In this document: positions 30,113 to 39,439 of the stretch, piece by piece | Numbering within the stretch: position 1 is the first letter of the stretch | Layout of the letters: each line of letters begins with the position of its first letter | Assembly (NCBI RefSeq): GCF_003208215.1 | Contig: NZ_QKLW01000004.1 | Span: forward strand, 231,786 to 295,785 | Source: Marinomonas alcarazii | GTDB lineage: Bacteria > Pseudomonadota > Gammaproteobacteria > Pseudomonadales > Marinomonadaceae | DNA length: 64,000 nucleotides | Reading direction: 5' to 3' | Translations under genes and position numbers: made by a program | The notes under the pieces: model-generated | The model's database searches: none | Told to the model about the DNA's origin: nothing | What the model saw: the letters and a program-made list of their open reading frames with translations, nothing else

Positions 30113-30148
30113 ACTGCATTGAAGCGCGCGAGTGCGTTTCAATGCAGT
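30113..30148. terminator. long hairpin between the 109-residue ORF and mnmC
   Basis: ACTGCATTGAA (30113-30123) pairs with TTCAATGCAGT (30138-30148). The stem extends inward by GCGC/GCGT pairing (one G-T), giving about 15 base pairs with a six-base loop. It lies between two convergent genes and probably terminates both, although no long T-run is present. Confidence 0.6.
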
Positions 30149-30152
30149 AGAC

Positions 30153-32156
30153 CTAGGTATTTTGGCTGCGTTTCAGGTCTCGGATTATAAAACGGCTTGG
30201 GTGCAGCTTGTGGCTTATTTTTTGCTCTAAAGGCGAGGGGGTCCCTGTAATTAAGCTGGCAATATAACTGCCACTCAGAGGGGTCGAAATCAAGCCTCTC
30301 GAACCATGTCCAATATTAATAAATAACTGTGTTATCGGCTCTGCAATGTCATTACTTTGCCACTTAGCATTTCTGCTGAGGGTTGAATATGCCTGCTGAT
30401 AACTTGATTCTGATTGAACAGGTCCAACAATCGGCGTGTAATCAGGAACCGCGCATCGGAACGACACTCGCCCACCACAATCTTCCGTATTAAACGTCTC
30501 TTTAGGTAACAAAAGCAGGCTTTCTAAAATGGCCAAGTTCCGTTTATGTCCTTCTTCTCTTACTTGTGTGTCTTGGTCTTTTAGGTCGTAAGTGGAGCCA
30601 AAGTGCAGTAGGCCATTTATCGAAGGGGAAACATAGCCAAATTCACAGAGTACCTTATCAAAGTCTGTTTTGTCTGCCGACTCTCCTATGGCTTCGCAAG
30701 CCGCTTTGGCTTTTTCAAGATTAATAAATGAGACTTGTCCTCGAATAGGGTAATCGGGTGTGTTGGGTGTTACCCCCAGAGCTTTGGTGTCATTGGCGGT
30801 GCATAGGACGACATGTGAAAATACCGAGTTATTGTCTCCAGACTGTGCTTGCCAGCCAGTAACTTTATCGGCTGTCTTGATTGGGGAAAGGCCTTCGAGC
30901 TTGGTGTTTAAGCTCACTTTAATATTGTCATGAGACAACAGCTTCTCGCAAAGTCGCGTAAGCACAACCCAGCCGGATAATGGTAAGAACAAACTGCCTG
31001 CTCTGTCTTTTGAGGCTTGCAAGATAGCTTCTGGGTAAAGTTTATCGTTTAATAATTTTTCAAATCGCTCGGCTTCTTTATCGTGTTTTGGGATTTGTAT
31101 TAATCCACAAGCATCCCAAAATTGTTTGCTGTCGTCCAAGCGAGTGTACAGACGATGAGCATGCAAATAAGCGGATAAGTAAAAGCGATTCACAGGCGTA
31201 TCTTGTGAGGCTAATTTAGGATACAGCATGCCTTGAGGGTTGCCAGACGCACCGCCAGCGATGCAGTTGCCTTGCTCCCATACCTCGACTTGTATGCCTT
31301 GATTTGCCAAAGCATAAGCGGTATTGGCGCCGGCTAATCCAGCTCCCACAACCAACACTTTAGTAATCTCTTGAGTCGCATCTTGACGAAGGTTGAACCA
31401 AGATTGCCCTTGGGACATGCGTTCCGTTAGCGAGGCGGTTGTGGTGTTCAGTAGACCCACGGTCATTTCTCTTTTCTGCCCAAAGCCTTTTACCTTACGG
31501 ACATCAAAGCCGACGCTTTGTAATCCTCTTCGCACAATCCCTGCTGCGGTAAACGTTGAGCAAGTCGTACCTTGGTGGCTGAGGCGATGAATATGATGAA
31601 ATAGTTTGTCAGACCACATTTCAGGGTTTTTACTTGGCGCAAAACCATCCAGAAACCAGGCATCGACGTCTGCATCAAGTGCTGCAAAGCCGTCTTGTGC
31701 CTCTCCAAACCAAAGGGTGAGTTGGACTCGGCCTTGTTCTAATTCGATGCGGTGAAAGCCATGGCACACTTCAGGGTAAGCGTCGATTAGTTGCTGACTA
31801 AGATCGCTGATAGATGGCCACATTTTTAATGCGTTTGCCAGCATGCTCTTGGTCATCGGGTATTTTTCGACCGAAATGAAGTGCAGCTGCTTATCGCTGG
31901 GCGCGTCATTGAGAAAAGCCTGCCAAGCGCATAAAAAGTTTAGCCCTGTGCCAAATCCTGTTTCGGCTATGACAAAGGCGCTCTTTTGTAGCGATGCCCA
32001 GCGTTCTTTTAGCTGATTGTTTTTTAAGAAAACGTAACGAGTTTCTTCTAACCCTGAATCTTTGTCGAAATAGACATCGTCAAACTGATTGGAATGAGGA
32101 GCACCATCCTCACCCCAACTTAACGCAGGTTTTTCTAATTGGTAACTAGTTAACAC
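30153..32156 (-). CDS. mnmC: MnmC, bifunctional tRNA mnm5s2U34 synthesis enzyme
   Basis: The 667-residue fusion protein has an N-terminal methyltransferase domain (about 1-240) with ETGFGTGLNFLCAW and DAWFLDGFAPSKNPEMW. A C-terminal FAD-dependent oxidoreductase domain (about 265-655) has the dinucleotide motif VLVVGAGLAGANTAYALA. It converts cmnm5(s2)U to mnm5(s2)U in the wobble position of tRNAs. Both domains look intact. It overlaps the upstream cyclophilin gene by 11 bases on the same strand. Confidence 0.95.
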   Translation of the reverse strand: MLTSYQLEKPALSWGEDGAPHSNQFDDVYFDKDSGLEETRYVFLKNNQLKERWASLQKSAFVIAETGFGTGLNFLCAWQAFLNDAPSDKQLHFISVEKYPMTKSMLANALKMWPSISDLSQQLIDAYPEVCHGFHRIELEQGRVQLTLWFGEAQDGFAALDADVDAWFLDGFAPSKNPEMWSDKLFHHIHRLSHQGTTCSTFTAAGIVRRGLQSVGFDVRKVKGFGQKREMTVGLLNTTTASLTERMSQGQSWFNLRQDATQEITKVLVVGAGLAGANTAYALANQGIQVEVWEQGNCIAGGASGNPQGMLYPKLASQDTPVNRFYLSAYLHAHRLYTRLDDSKQFWDACGLIQIPKHDKEAERFEKLLNDKLYPEAILQASKDRAGSLFLPLSGWVVLTRLCEKLLSHDNIKVSLNTKLEGLSPIKTADKVTGWQAQSGDNNSVFSHVVLCTANDTKALGVTPNTPDYPIRGQVSFINLEKAKAACEAIGESADKTDFDKVLCEFGYVSPSINGLLHFGSTYDLKDQDTQVREEGHKRNLAILESLLLLPKETFNTEDCGGRVSFRCAVPDYTPIVGPVQSESSYQQAYSTLSRNAKWQSNDIAEPITQLFINIGHGSRGLISTPLSGSYIASLITGTPSPLEQKISHKLHPSRFIIRDLKRSQNT

Positions 32157-32697
32157 GCTTGATGCTCTCGATTATGACTGGTGACTCTGGAACATTTTGA
32201 TATGGGCCTACTGATGTTGTGGGAACAGCAGAAATGGCGTCAACAACGTCCATTCCAGAAACAACCTGCCCAAACACTGTGTACCCCGCAGCACCACGAG
32301 CACCATGGTTTAGGAAAGTGTTATCTACTTGGTTAATAAAAAATTGTGATGTGGCGCTATTCGGATCCTGAGTACGCGCCATCGCTAGAGTGCCGCGGTT
32401 ATTCGCTAAGCCATTATCACCTTCATAGGCGACGGCTTTATGAGTGCTCTTGCGCTCTAGATCTTCTGTGAAGCCACCACCTTGTACCATGAAGCCTCGA
32501 ATAACACGGTGGAAGATGGTGTTATCGTAAAAGCCCTCATCCGCGTAACGCAAAAAATTCGTGACTGTTTTTGGTGCTGCCTCATCATTTAAGTCGACTC
32601 TTATGGAGCCTTTATTGGTTACAATATCGACTTCTGTTGCGTTTGCTGTTGAACAAAGAGCAAGTAAAGCCAAGCTGGCGATAAGTGATTTACGCAT
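32146..32697 (-). CDS. ppiA: periplasmic peptidyl-prolyl cis-trans isomerase (cyclophilin)
   Basis: The 183-residue protein has a clear signal peptide (about 1-20, ending ANA) and a cyclophilin domain. Motifs include FHRVIRGFMVQGGGF, NSATSQFFINQVDN and YTVFGQVVSGMDVV. It should speed proline isomerisation in periplasmic folding. The length and signal peptide fit PpiA rather than cytoplasmic PpiB. It overlaps mnmC, so the two may be co-transcribed. Confidence 0.92.
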   Translation of the reverse strand: MRKSLIASLALLALCSTANATEVDIVTNKGSIRVDLNDEAAPKTVTNFLRYADEGFYDNTIFHRVIRGFMVQGGGFTEDLERKSTHKAVAYEGDNGLANNRGTLAMARTQDPNSATSQFFINQVDNTFLNHGARGAAGYTVFGQVVSGMDVVDAISAVPTTSVGPYQNVPESPVIIESIKRVN

Positions 32698-32788
32698 AGT
32701 GCTACTTCCTTATTGAATGTATGAGCAATAGTATTCGTTGTGTCATGACGTTCCAAGACGTCTTATTTATTTACCGGAGAGAAAGCAA

Positions 32789-33070
32789 ATGCGAACTGCA
32801 GCCGTAGAAATTGAATATTGTACCTTATGTCGCTGGATGTTGCGTGCGGCTTGGTTGTCTCAGGAGCTGTTAACAACATTTGATGATGATATAAAAAGTG
32901 TCACCTTGCTGCCAACTCAAGGTGGTATTTTTAAGGTGAGAGTGAATGGGGAAGAGATTTGGTGCCGTAAAAAAGAAGATGGCTTCCCAGAAGCAAAGGT
33001 ATTAAAGCAACGAATGCGAGATGTGATCGATCCTGAACGTGATCTTGGTCATTCAGATGTAAAGAAATAA
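32789..33070 (+). CDS. SelT/SelW/SelH-family Rdx protein (Cys form)
   Basis: The 93-residue protein begins MRTAAVEIEYCTLCRWMLRA. The redox motif is C11-T-L-C14. In selenoprotein-W relatives the second position is selenocysteine; here it is Cys, and no in-frame TGA is involved. The thioredoxin-like core continues with TLLPTQGGIFKVRVNGEEIW. The frame opens at 32738, but ATG 32789 with GGAGAG a few bases upstream fits the family start. The exact function is unknown; these are thought to be small thiol redox proteins. Confidence 0.88.
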   Translation: MRTAAVEIEYCTLCRWMLRAAWLSQELLTTFDDDIKSVTLLPTQGGIFKVRVNGEEIWCRKKEDGFPEAKVLKQRMRDVIDPERDLGHSDVKK

Positions 33071-33078
33071 TCTCTCAA

Positions 33079-33101
33079 CCTCCCCCTAATCGGGGGGGAG
33101 G
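33079..33101. terminator. GC-rich hairpin between rdx and yciI
   Basis: CCTCCCCC (33079-33086) and GGGGGAGG (33094-33101) form a strong stem between two convergent genes. The sequence resembles the second palindrome of the repeats at 56793-57000, so this may be a solitary member of the same repeat family acting as a terminator. Confidence 0.6.
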
Positions 33102-33114
33102 CGCTAAGCGCTTG

Positions 33115-33423
33115 TTAAGCGTTCATCGGAAATACTTGCTTGAATGGTTTTACGGTAACATTTTGGTAAACACCTGCCGCCACATAAGGGTCAGCGTCAG
33201 CCCATGCTTTTGCTTCTTCAAGGCTGGCGAATTCCGCTATAACAACGCTGCCGCTAAAGCCTGCATCACCTGGGTTTTCAGAATCAATAGAAGGGTTTGG
33301 GCCAGCCAATACTAAACGACCTTCGTTTTGTAGTGCTTCCAAACGCGCTAAGTGAGCTGGTCGAGCCTGTTGACGAGCGCTAAGGCTGTTTGCTACATCT
33401 TCGCCAATGATTGAGTAAAGCAT
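33115..33423 (-). CDS. yciI: YciI-family protein
   Basis: The 102-residue protein has the dimeric alpha-beta barrel pattern of YciI. It starts [20 protein letters not shown], has the conserved [23 protein letters not shown], and ends with a [20 protein letters not shown] segment. Its neighbour is yciB on the same strand two bases upstream, as in the E. coli yciBCI region. The biochemical role in most bacteria is not known. Confidence 0.92.
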   Translation of the reverse strand: MLYSIIGEDVANSLSARQQARPAHLARLEALQNEGRLVLAGPNPSIDSENPGDAGFSGSVVIAEFASLEEAKAWADADPYVAAGVYQNVTVKPFKQVFPMNA

Positions 33424-33425
33424 GG

Positions 33426-33962
33426 TTATTCCTTATTTTTTATATGCGATGATAGATAAATACCCTGTAAGATAATAAATACTAGGGTCATTCCTAATAA
33501 GCCGAATAATTTAAAATCGACCCATGTTTCTTCACTGTAAGAAGAGGCTACGTAAATATTAGCTAAACCTGAAACAATAAAGAAAACGACCCAAGCTAAG
33601 TTTAATGTTCGCCACACTTTAAATGGAAGTTCTAATTTATCGCCCATCATGCGTTGAATGATATTTTTATCGCCAATAAACTGGCTTCCAAAAAACACAA
33701 TGGCGAAAAGTCCATTAACGATAGTGGGCTTCCATTTTATAAAGTTACCATCTCCCATCAGCACGGTGGCTCCCCCAAGTAAAATGACTAATGCCAGCGA
33801 GACTAGGTGCATTTTTTCTACGGTTTTATTTTTGAACCAAGTAAAACCTACTTGAATAATGGTTGCGGGAATCAAGATGGCGGTTGCTAAGATGATATTC
33901 CCTGTCATTTTATAAACAACAAAAAAGATCGCAATAGGGAGAAAGTCGAGCAGTATTTTCAT
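33426..33962 (-). CDS. yciB: YciB, inner-membrane septation/IspZ-family protein
   Basis: The 178-residue protein has five predicted membrane helices. It carries the typical [18 protein letters not shown] start and [16 protein letters not shown] motif. YciB (also called septation protein A or IspZ) influences cell envelope and division. It is adjacent to yciI, and the PHP gene rnm diverges upstream (137-base gap), mirroring the enteric yciB-yciV neighbourhood. Confidence 0.95.
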   Translation of the reverse strand: MKILLDFLPIAIFFVVYKMTGNIILATAILIPATIIQVGFTWFKNKTVEKMHLVSLALVILLGGATVLMGDGNFIKWKPTIVNGLFAIVFFGSQFIGDKNIIQRMMGDKLELPFKVWRTLNLAWVVFFIVSGLANIYVASSYSEETWVDFKLFGLLGMTLVFIILQGIYLSSHIKNKE

Positions 33963-34099
33963 ATAAAAAACCCAGTGAATGTATACTAAAATGTATGTAT
34001 GCTGGTAGAGGGAAGATGCGGACTAGACTTCTAATGCCATAGACTTATTCACACCTTTCCTTATGATAACCACCATTCCTTTTAAAGAACAGCCAATCT

Positions 34100-34951
34100 A
34101 TGCCTGAAGCAGCAACTTATCGAAAAGTCGATTTACATACACATTCTACGCGTTCTGACGGTCATTTTTCGCCAACAGAATTAGTAGATTTAGCGGTTGA
34201 GCAGGGTGTTTCTTTATTTGCTTTAACAGATCACGATACATTAGATGGTATTGCAGAAGCGCATCAGCGAGCTGTGGAGCATAATTTAAGTTTTATTAAT
34301 GGTGTAGAATTGTCTACGCAGTGGAATGGCGTTCCTTTGCATATGGTGGCGTTGAATTTCGCTCCAGACAACGAGGAACTTTTGGCTATTGTGGCTGAAA
34401 ATCAAGCGATTAGGCTTGATCGTGCTCGGCGCATTGCCGATTTGTTGGTCAAACAAGGTTTGCCTGATTTATTCGAAGAAGCCGTGGCGTTAGCGGGTGA
34501 AAGTCAGTTGGGACGGCCGCATTTTGCAAGTTTATTAGTAGAAAAAGGTTTTGTGAAAGACGCAAACAAAGCGTTTGACCGATACTTGGGGAATAAACGT
34601 CTAGGCCAGCTACGTGATGTGTGGCCAGAACTGGAAACGGTTCTAGCCAAGTTATCTGACCAAAATATGGAGTTAGTACTCGCACACCCTAAACGCTACC
34701 CTTTAACCGTTACTAAATTAAAGCGACTGTTGAATGATTTTAAAAAATGGGGTGGAACGGGAATGGAAATTGTATCTGGTAATGAGCGGCCGGATAGTGT
34801 GCGATTGCTTGAGCGTCTATCGAGAGAATTTGATTTAAAAGCGTCGGTAGGAAGTGATTATCACGGGCCATTTGGGCCATGGATGCAAGTCGGTAAGTTT
34901 ACTCAAATTCACGAAAGTGAGGTGGATTTAGTATGGCGGTCATGGGAGTGA
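34100..34951 (+). CDS. rnm: Rnm (TrpH/YciV), PHP-domain 5'-nucleotidase/exonuclease
   Basis: The 283-residue PHP-domain enzyme shows metal ligands in VDLHTHSTRSDG, LTDHDT and VGSDYHGP, plus a His in GRPHFA. In E. coli the homologue (RNase AM) removes 3',5'-bisphosphate nucleotides and trims 5' ends of rRNA. Start ATG 34100 gives a seven-residue lead before the first motif. yciO follows after about 50 bases, as in enterics. Confidence 0.93.
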   Translation: MPEAATYRKVDLHTHSTRSDGHFSPTELVDLAVEQGVSLFALTDHDTLDGIAEAHQRAVEHNLSFINGVELSTQWNGVPLHMVALNFAPDNEELLAIVAENQAIRLDRARRIADLLVKQGLPDLFEEAVALAGESQLGRPHFASLLVEKGFVKDANKAFDRYLGNKRLGQLRDVWPELETVLAKLSDQNMELVLAHPKRYPLTVTKLKRLLNDFKKWGGTGMEIVSGNERPDSVRLLERLSREFDLKASVGSDYHGPFGPWMQVGKFTQIHESEVDLVWRSWE

Positions 34952-35000
34952 TCCATTGAGGCTTGGTTATTTTAACTTATAATTTTTTGTGGAGAGCAGA

Positions 35001-35621
35001 TTGAGTCAATTTTTTCAGATACACCCAGAAAACCCACAAGCACGATTAATTAAGCAAGCGGCAGAAGTGATTCGCGGCGGTGGTGTTATTGCTTACCCTA
35101 CGGATTGTGGTTATTCGCTTGGTTGCCACCTTGGTGATAAGACTGCTGTAGATCGAATTCGTGCTATTCGCCGCTTGGATGATAAGCATAATTTTACTTT
35201 GGTGTGTCGTGACTTGTCTGAAATATCAACTTACGCACGCTTTGATAACCACTTATATCGGTTGTTAAAAAATAATACGCCTGGCCCATATACGTTTATA
35301 TTTAATGCTACATCAGAGGTGCCGAGACGCTTATTGCATCCTAAAAGGAAGACGATTGGGATTCGCATCCCAAATAATCAGATAGTGTCTGCTTTGCTGG
35401 AAGAATTGGGAGAGCCGATTATGAGTGTATCCTTAATTTTGCCTGGCGAAACGGATCCGATGACAGATCCGTATGATATTCGCGATACTCTGGAACATGC
35501 TCTAGATTTAGTCATAGATGGCGGTTTTTGTGGGTTGCAACCAACCACAGTGGTTAAAATGGACGCTGACAGTGTTGAGGTTGTACGTATTGGTGCTGGC
35601 GATCCTGCACCGTTTGCGTAA
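35001..35621 (+). CDS. yciO: YciO, Sua5/TsaC-like threonylcarbamoyl-AMP synthase family
   Basis: The 206-residue Sua5/YciO/YrdC-fold protein is close to E. coli YciO. SQFFQIHPENPQARLI, GGGVIAYPTDCGYSLGC, HNFTLVCRDLSE and RRLLHPKRKTIGIRIP are present. The frame opens at GTG 34989, but GGAGAG (34991-34996) sits four bases before TTG 35001. The protein start then matches YciO, so TTG 35001 is chosen. It contains the KxR/SxN-type nucleotide site region. Its physiological substrate is less certain than for TsaC. Confidence 0.92.
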   Translation: MSQFFQIHPENPQARLIKQAAEVIRGGGVIAYPTDCGYSLGCHLGDKTAVDRIRAIRRLDDKHNFTLVCRDLSEISTYARFDNHLYRLLKNNTPGPYTFIFNATSEVPRRLLHPKRKTIGIRIPNNQIVSALLEELGEPIMSVSLILPGETDPMTDPYDIRDTLEHALDLVIDGGFCGLQPTTVVKMDADSVEVVRIGAGDPAPFA

Positions 35622-35639
35622 AATGGCGAAGATACCGCT

Positions 35640-35668
35640 GTTAAGGCTCAGGTTGTGTGGCTTATAAT
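35640..35668 (+). promoter_or_regulatory. candidate promoter of rluB
   Basis: A perfect TATAAT occurs at 35663-35668, 69 bases before the rluB start. The best -35 is a weak TTAAGG at 35641-35646, 16 bases upstream. It lies in the gap after yciO and would give rluB its own transcript. Confidence 0.4.
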
Positions 35669-35736
35669 GCGGAAAATGGTTAATTAATTTTATTAAAACT
35701 GGGTTGCTGAGAAGCATTCCCTCTAAGAGGTTCGTA

Positions 35737-36639
35737 ATGGACGAGAAGTTACAAAAAGTATTAGCAAGAGCGGGACAAGGTTCGCGTCGTGAGATGGAAA
35801 CTCGTATCCGTGAAGGTCGTGTATTGGTTAATGGCGAAGTCGCTACATTAGGCGATCGTGTTAGCGTGAAAGATACGATCACAATAGATGGTTATTCTAT
35901 TGTTGCTACTGAGGCTGGTGCAAACCGCCGCGTTATCATTTATAACAAACCAGAAGGCGAGGTATGTACTCGTAAAGACCCTGAAGGTCGTCCAACTGTG
36001 TTTGATAAATTACCAAAACTGCGCGGAGAGCGTTGGATCGCTGTTGGCCGTTTGGATATTAATACGTCCGGCTTACTGCTTTTTACTACGGACGGTGAAT
36101 TGGCAAACCGATTAATGCATCCATCGACGGAAATTGATCGTGAATACCTAGTTCGCGTTATGGGTGAAGTAACGGAAGAAAATTTAGCCGCATTGAAAAA
36201 AGGCGTTATCCTAGACGATGGCGTCGCGAAATTTACAGATATTGTTGATGGTGGCGGTGAAGGTATTAACCGTTGGTTCTACGTTTGCTTGATGGAAGGA
36301 CGTAACCGTGAGGTTCGTCGTCTTTGGGAATCTCAAGGCGTTAAAGTAAACCGTTTGAAACGTGTTCGTTTTGGTCCTGTCTTTTTGCCATCTAAAGCAA
36401 AAGTAGGGCGTTGGGTTGAAATGGATGACAAAGATGTTAATTCTTTGTGTGCCATGGTTGATCTAAAAATATCGGAATTGGCACCAAAGACGCAGCAAGA
36501 AAAATTGGAATTGAAACGTCATAAAAACAAAGCCACAGCTGGCGGTGCGCGTCGTGCGCCACCTAAAGGTTTTGATTGGCAAAGCAATGACAAGCCTGAG
36601 TTTAAGCCTAAAAAGCCAGGTAAAAGATCGTTTCGTTAA
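35737..36639 (+). CDS. rluB: RluB, 23S rRNA pseudouridine-2605 synthase
   Basis: The 300-residue protein has an S4 RNA-binding domain (about 1-60, [20 protein letters not shown]) and an RsuA-type synthase domain. The catalytic Asp is in [18 protein letters not shown], with [13 protein letters not shown] further on. The C-terminal tail (after about 240) is Lys/Pro/Arg rich. The frame opens at 35704, but ATG 35737 with AAGAGG seven bases ahead gives the family start MDEKLQKVL. Confidence 0.95.
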   Translation: MDEKLQKVLARAGQGSRREMETRIREGRVLVNGEVATLGDRVSVKDTITIDGYSIVATEAGANRRVIIYNKPEGEVCTRKDPEGRPTVFDKLPKLRGERWIAVGRLDINTSGLLLFTTDGELANRLMHPSTEIDREYLVRVMGEVTEENLAALKKGVILDDGVAKFTDIVDGGGEGINRWFYVCLMEGRNREVRRLWESQGVKVNRLKRVRFGPVFLPSKAKVGRWVEMDDKDVNSLCAMVDLKISELAPKTQQEKLELKRHKNKATAGGARRAPPKGFDWQSNDKPEFKPKKPGKRSFR

Positions 36640-36668
36640 GATATAAATGGCTTAGGAGTCGCAGAAGC

Positions 36669-37124
36669 ATGGTTCGCTGGATAATTGGATTGGTTGTTGC
36701 TTTGGTTGTAGGGTTCGGTATTTATGCCAAGATTAGCAATAAATTACCAGAAGGGTTGGGGGTGACGGATGGCTTTTTAAAGCCTTGCCCTTCTTCACCA
36801 AACTGTGTTTCAACTCAAGCAGCAGAAGACGATAAAGAGCATTATGTTGAGCCGATTATCTATACCAGTGATCGCAAAAGTGCTCAGTTGGCTATTGAGT
36901 CCTATCTGCTTGAGCAAGGAAATACTCGTATAGTCACCAGTACATTAGGCTATGTTCATTTTGAAGTGGAAAGCTCGCTAGTTGGTTATATAGATGATGT
37001 CGAGGTATACCTTCCTGATGCAGACAGTGCCATACATGTTCGTTCTGCTTCTCGGGTCGGCTACTCAGATTTTGGTGTTAACCGAGACAGGGTTAGACAA
37101 ATTAAAGAACTTTTAGTAGATTGA
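36669..37124 (+). CDS. DUF1499 family protein
   Basis: The 151-residue protein has one N-terminal membrane helix (about 3-22) and then a DUF1499 domain. The domain contains the characteristic CPSSPNCVST cysteine motif and ends with RSASRVGYSDFGVNRDRV. Function is unknown in the family. It lies 29 bases after rluB and 43 bases before a two-component regulator. GGAG lies 13 bases before the ATG. Confidence 0.85.
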   Translation: MVRWIIGLVVALVVGFGIYAKISNKLPEGLGVTDGFLKPCPSSPNCVSTQAAEDDKEHYVEPIIYTSDRKSAQLAIESYLLEQGNTRIVTSTLGYVHFEVESSLVGYIDDVEVYLPDADSAIHVRSASRVGYSDFGVNRDRVRQIKELLVD

Positions 37125-37167
37125 TTTACAAGCCTTTTAATCTAAAGCAATAATAACTGGACGAGGA

Positions 37168-37893
37168 ATGCCCATGAGTATAGATGACAACAAAACTATT
37201 TTGATAGTGGAAGATGATGAGCGCCTAGCGCTACTTACTCAGGAGTATTTACAAAAAAATGGCTTCAATGTGGCAATTGAACCGGATGGACGTAAGGCAA
37301 TTTCTCGTATTATTGCTGAACAACCTTCTTTGGTTATTCTTGACTTGATGCTACCCGGTGCTGATGGTTTTACGGTATGCCGAAGTGTTAGAAATGACTA
37401 TAAAGGTCCTATTTTAATGCTGACCGCTCGTAGCGATGATGTTGATCAGATATTAGGTTTGGAAATTGGAGCAGATGATTATGTTTCTAAGCCTGCCAAG
37501 CCTAGGGTCTTATTAGCCAGAGTTCAGTCTTTATTGCGTCGAAGTAACCAGGATGTTGATCTTGATGCTGTCTCCTCGAAAGAAGAAAAAAATCTTGAAT
37601 TTGGTCCATTAACCATTGATAACTCTCGTCGTGAGGCTTGGCTTTTAGAAGAGGAAGTTGAGTTAACCAGTGCTGAGTTTGATTTGCTCTGGTTATTGGC
37701 GAGTAATGCAGGACGAATCCTAAGCCGAGAGGAAATTTTCGGAGAATTACGCGGTATCGAGTATGACGGTCAAGACAGATCTGTCGATGTTCGTATTTCT
37801 CGTATTCGCTCGAAAATTGGTGACGACCCAATTCATCCTCGTCGTATTAAGACTATTCGTAGCAAGGGCTATTTGTTTGTAAAAGAAGTCTAG
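37168..37893 (+). CDS. rstA: OmpR-family response regulator, RstA-like
   Basis: The 241-residue protein has a receiver domain with the acidic pair in VEDDERL and the phospho-acceptor Asp in VILDLMLPGADG. The winged-helix OmpR output domain (about 140-240) contains EVELTSAEFDLLWLLASNAG and RRIKTIRSKGYLF. The pairing with the next gene and sequence style fit RstA of the RstAB system, but other OmpR regulators are possible. The kinase gene starts four bases after the stop. Confidence 0.85.
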   Translation: MPMSIDDNKTILIVEDDERLALLTQEYLQKNGFNVAIEPDGRKAISRIIAEQPSLVILDLMLPGADGFTVCRSVRNDYKGPILMLTARSDDVDQILGLEIGADDYVSKPAKPRVLLARVQSLLRRSNQDVDLDAVSSKEEKNLEFGPLTIDNSRREAWLLEEEVELTSAEFDLLWLLASNAGRILSREEIFGELRGIEYDGQDRSVDVRISRIRSKIGDDPIHPRRIKTIRSKGYLFVKEV

Positions 37894-37897
37894 CCTG

Positions 37898-39412
37898 ATG
37901 CGTGCAGAAATGTGGCGATTATATCGACATCTTATCTTAGGAGGTGTCGTTATTGTTGCATGTTGCTATATTGTTATTGAGTTCACTCAAGCACGTTTTG
38001 GTGGCTCAAGAGAAGAGCGCTTGCTTTGTGTTGATGCTGAAATCAGCTCTGCATTATTGCTTACCGGTATTCTTAAAGAAATCCCAGAATCACAATTCAA
38101 CTGGACTGTTCAGCCCAGTGAACCCCACACTATTTCGGCCACAGCGGCTTTGATTCAAGAGAAAAAGTGGCTAAAACTCCCTGAAGACAGTTATCAGATA
38201 GCACTTGGTAAAACCGATGCGCCTGTATTGGTTGGTCGGGTTGATAAAAGTGGTTCGCTTTTTCAGTTGGAGTCATTGTTAAGCCAATTGCTATTAACTG
38301 ACCTCATAAGCTATTCAGATAAACTGGCTTTATTAGAAAGCTTGAGCTGTGTGTCTATTGAAGATGTTTCTTACACTCCTTCTAATCCTTTAACGGGGGT
38401 TGCAACGGTCCATGGAACCTACACTAAGTATGGTTTTGTCTGGAAGGATCAAAGCACCAATCAATCGATCCTAGTGGCTGTCACAGAAGAAGATAATGTT
38501 TCTTTATCTTTAGTGGTTGTGTTTGTCGTTGGTCTGGGAATTGCTGTGATGTTGGTTTTAATTTGGCGGGAGCTTGTCTCGTTAGATTTCAAACGTAAGA
38601 CATTTGAAAGTATCACCCGTCAAATTGCTCGTGGTCGTAGTGGTCTTCCGAAAGGGGTTCCAGACAGTAGCGGAACACTAAAAGAATTAGCCTATTCATT
38701 TGATTCAATGTCTTCTCATATACAGCGCTTATTAAAAGTGCAGAGAGAGATGATTAACGCTATTTCCCATGAACTTAGAACCCCAATCGCTCGTTTACGC
38801 TTTGGGTTGGAGGTCATGAAAGATGAAGTGGACGATGATGTTGCTAAAACAATAGAAGCGCTAGAAGGTGATGTAGAAGAGTTAAATACCCTTGTAGACG
38901 AAGTATTAACATATGGAAAGCTGGAAGGTGGCTCGCTAGAGCTTCATTTTAAAGAGCTGTCTGTTTCCCAGTTAGTGGATGGGATTTTAAGTCACAATCA
39001 TCTGTTATTGCAGCACCTTAATGTTGAAGTGAATATTTCCGAAGAGGATATCGTCTTGGCCGACGAGCATCATTTAAGCCGAGCTTTGCAGAATTTAATC
39101 CTTAATGCTTCCAAATACGCTTCGACAGCAATAGCGGTGACCTTTTCATACGATGACGAACGATGGCAATTGGATATTGAGGATGATGGTCCAGGTATCG
39201 CATTTGAAGATAGAGATAAAGTTTTTATCCCCTTTCAACGGCTAGACAATAGCCGTACACGGGCTTCAGGTGGCTATGGGTTAGGGTTGGCGATTGTTCA
39301 GCGAATTGCATTCTGGCACGGCGGGGCGGTGTTAATTGATGCTAGTGAATCCGGTGGCGCTAAATTCAGCTTTATTTGGTCTCGTAACCAGCATAAAAAT
39401 ACCGTGGCGTGA
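37898..39412 (+). CDS. rstB: sensor histidine kinase, RstB-like
   Basis: The 504-residue sensor has membrane helices at about 14-28 and 204-224 flanking a periplasmic domain of about 170 residues. HAMP-like and dimerisation helices follow. The phospho-acceptor His is in INAISHELRTPIARLRFGLE. The catalytic domain has an N box (RALQNLILNASKYA), DDGPGIAFEDRDKVFIPF and GGYGLGLAIVQ. The HELRTPxxRLRF wording is typical of RstB/CpxA-type kinases. The signal is unknown. Confidence 0.85.
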   Translation: MRAEMWRLYRHLILGGVVIVACCYIVIEFTQARFGGSREERLLCVDAEISSALLLTGILKEIPESQFNWTVQPSEPHTISATAALIQEKKWLKLPEDSYQIALGKTDAPVLVGRVDKSGSLFQLESLLSQLLLTDLISYSDKLALLESLSCVSIEDVSYTPSNPLTGVATVHGTYTKYGFVWKDQSTNQSILVAVTEEDNVSLSLVVVFVVGLGIAVMLVLIWRELVSLDFKRKTFESITRQIARGRSGLPKGVPDSSGTLKELAYSFDSMSSHIQRLLKVQREMINAISHELRTPIARLRFGLEVMKDEVDDDVAKTIEALEGDVEELNTLVDEVLTYGKLEGGSLELHFKELSVSQLVDGILSHNHLLLQHLNVEVNISEEDIVLADEHHLSRALQNLILNASKYASTAIAVTFSYDDERWQLDIEDDGPGIAFEDRDKVFIPFQRLDNSRTRASGGYGLGLAIVQRIAFWHGGAVLIDASESGGAKFSFIWSRNQHKNTVA

Positions 39413-39439
39413 TGCTGGTTACGAAAGCGTGCTGGTTAC
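39384..39439. terminator. overlapping hairpins between rstB and metR
   Basis: GTAACCAGCAT (39384-39394) is perfectly complementary to ATGCTGGTTAC (39412-39422). A second copy, TGCTGGTTAC, follows at 39430-39439. The element overlaps the end of the kinase gene and the stop codon of metR. It probably terminates transcription from both sides, with two alternative pairings. Confidence 0.6.
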
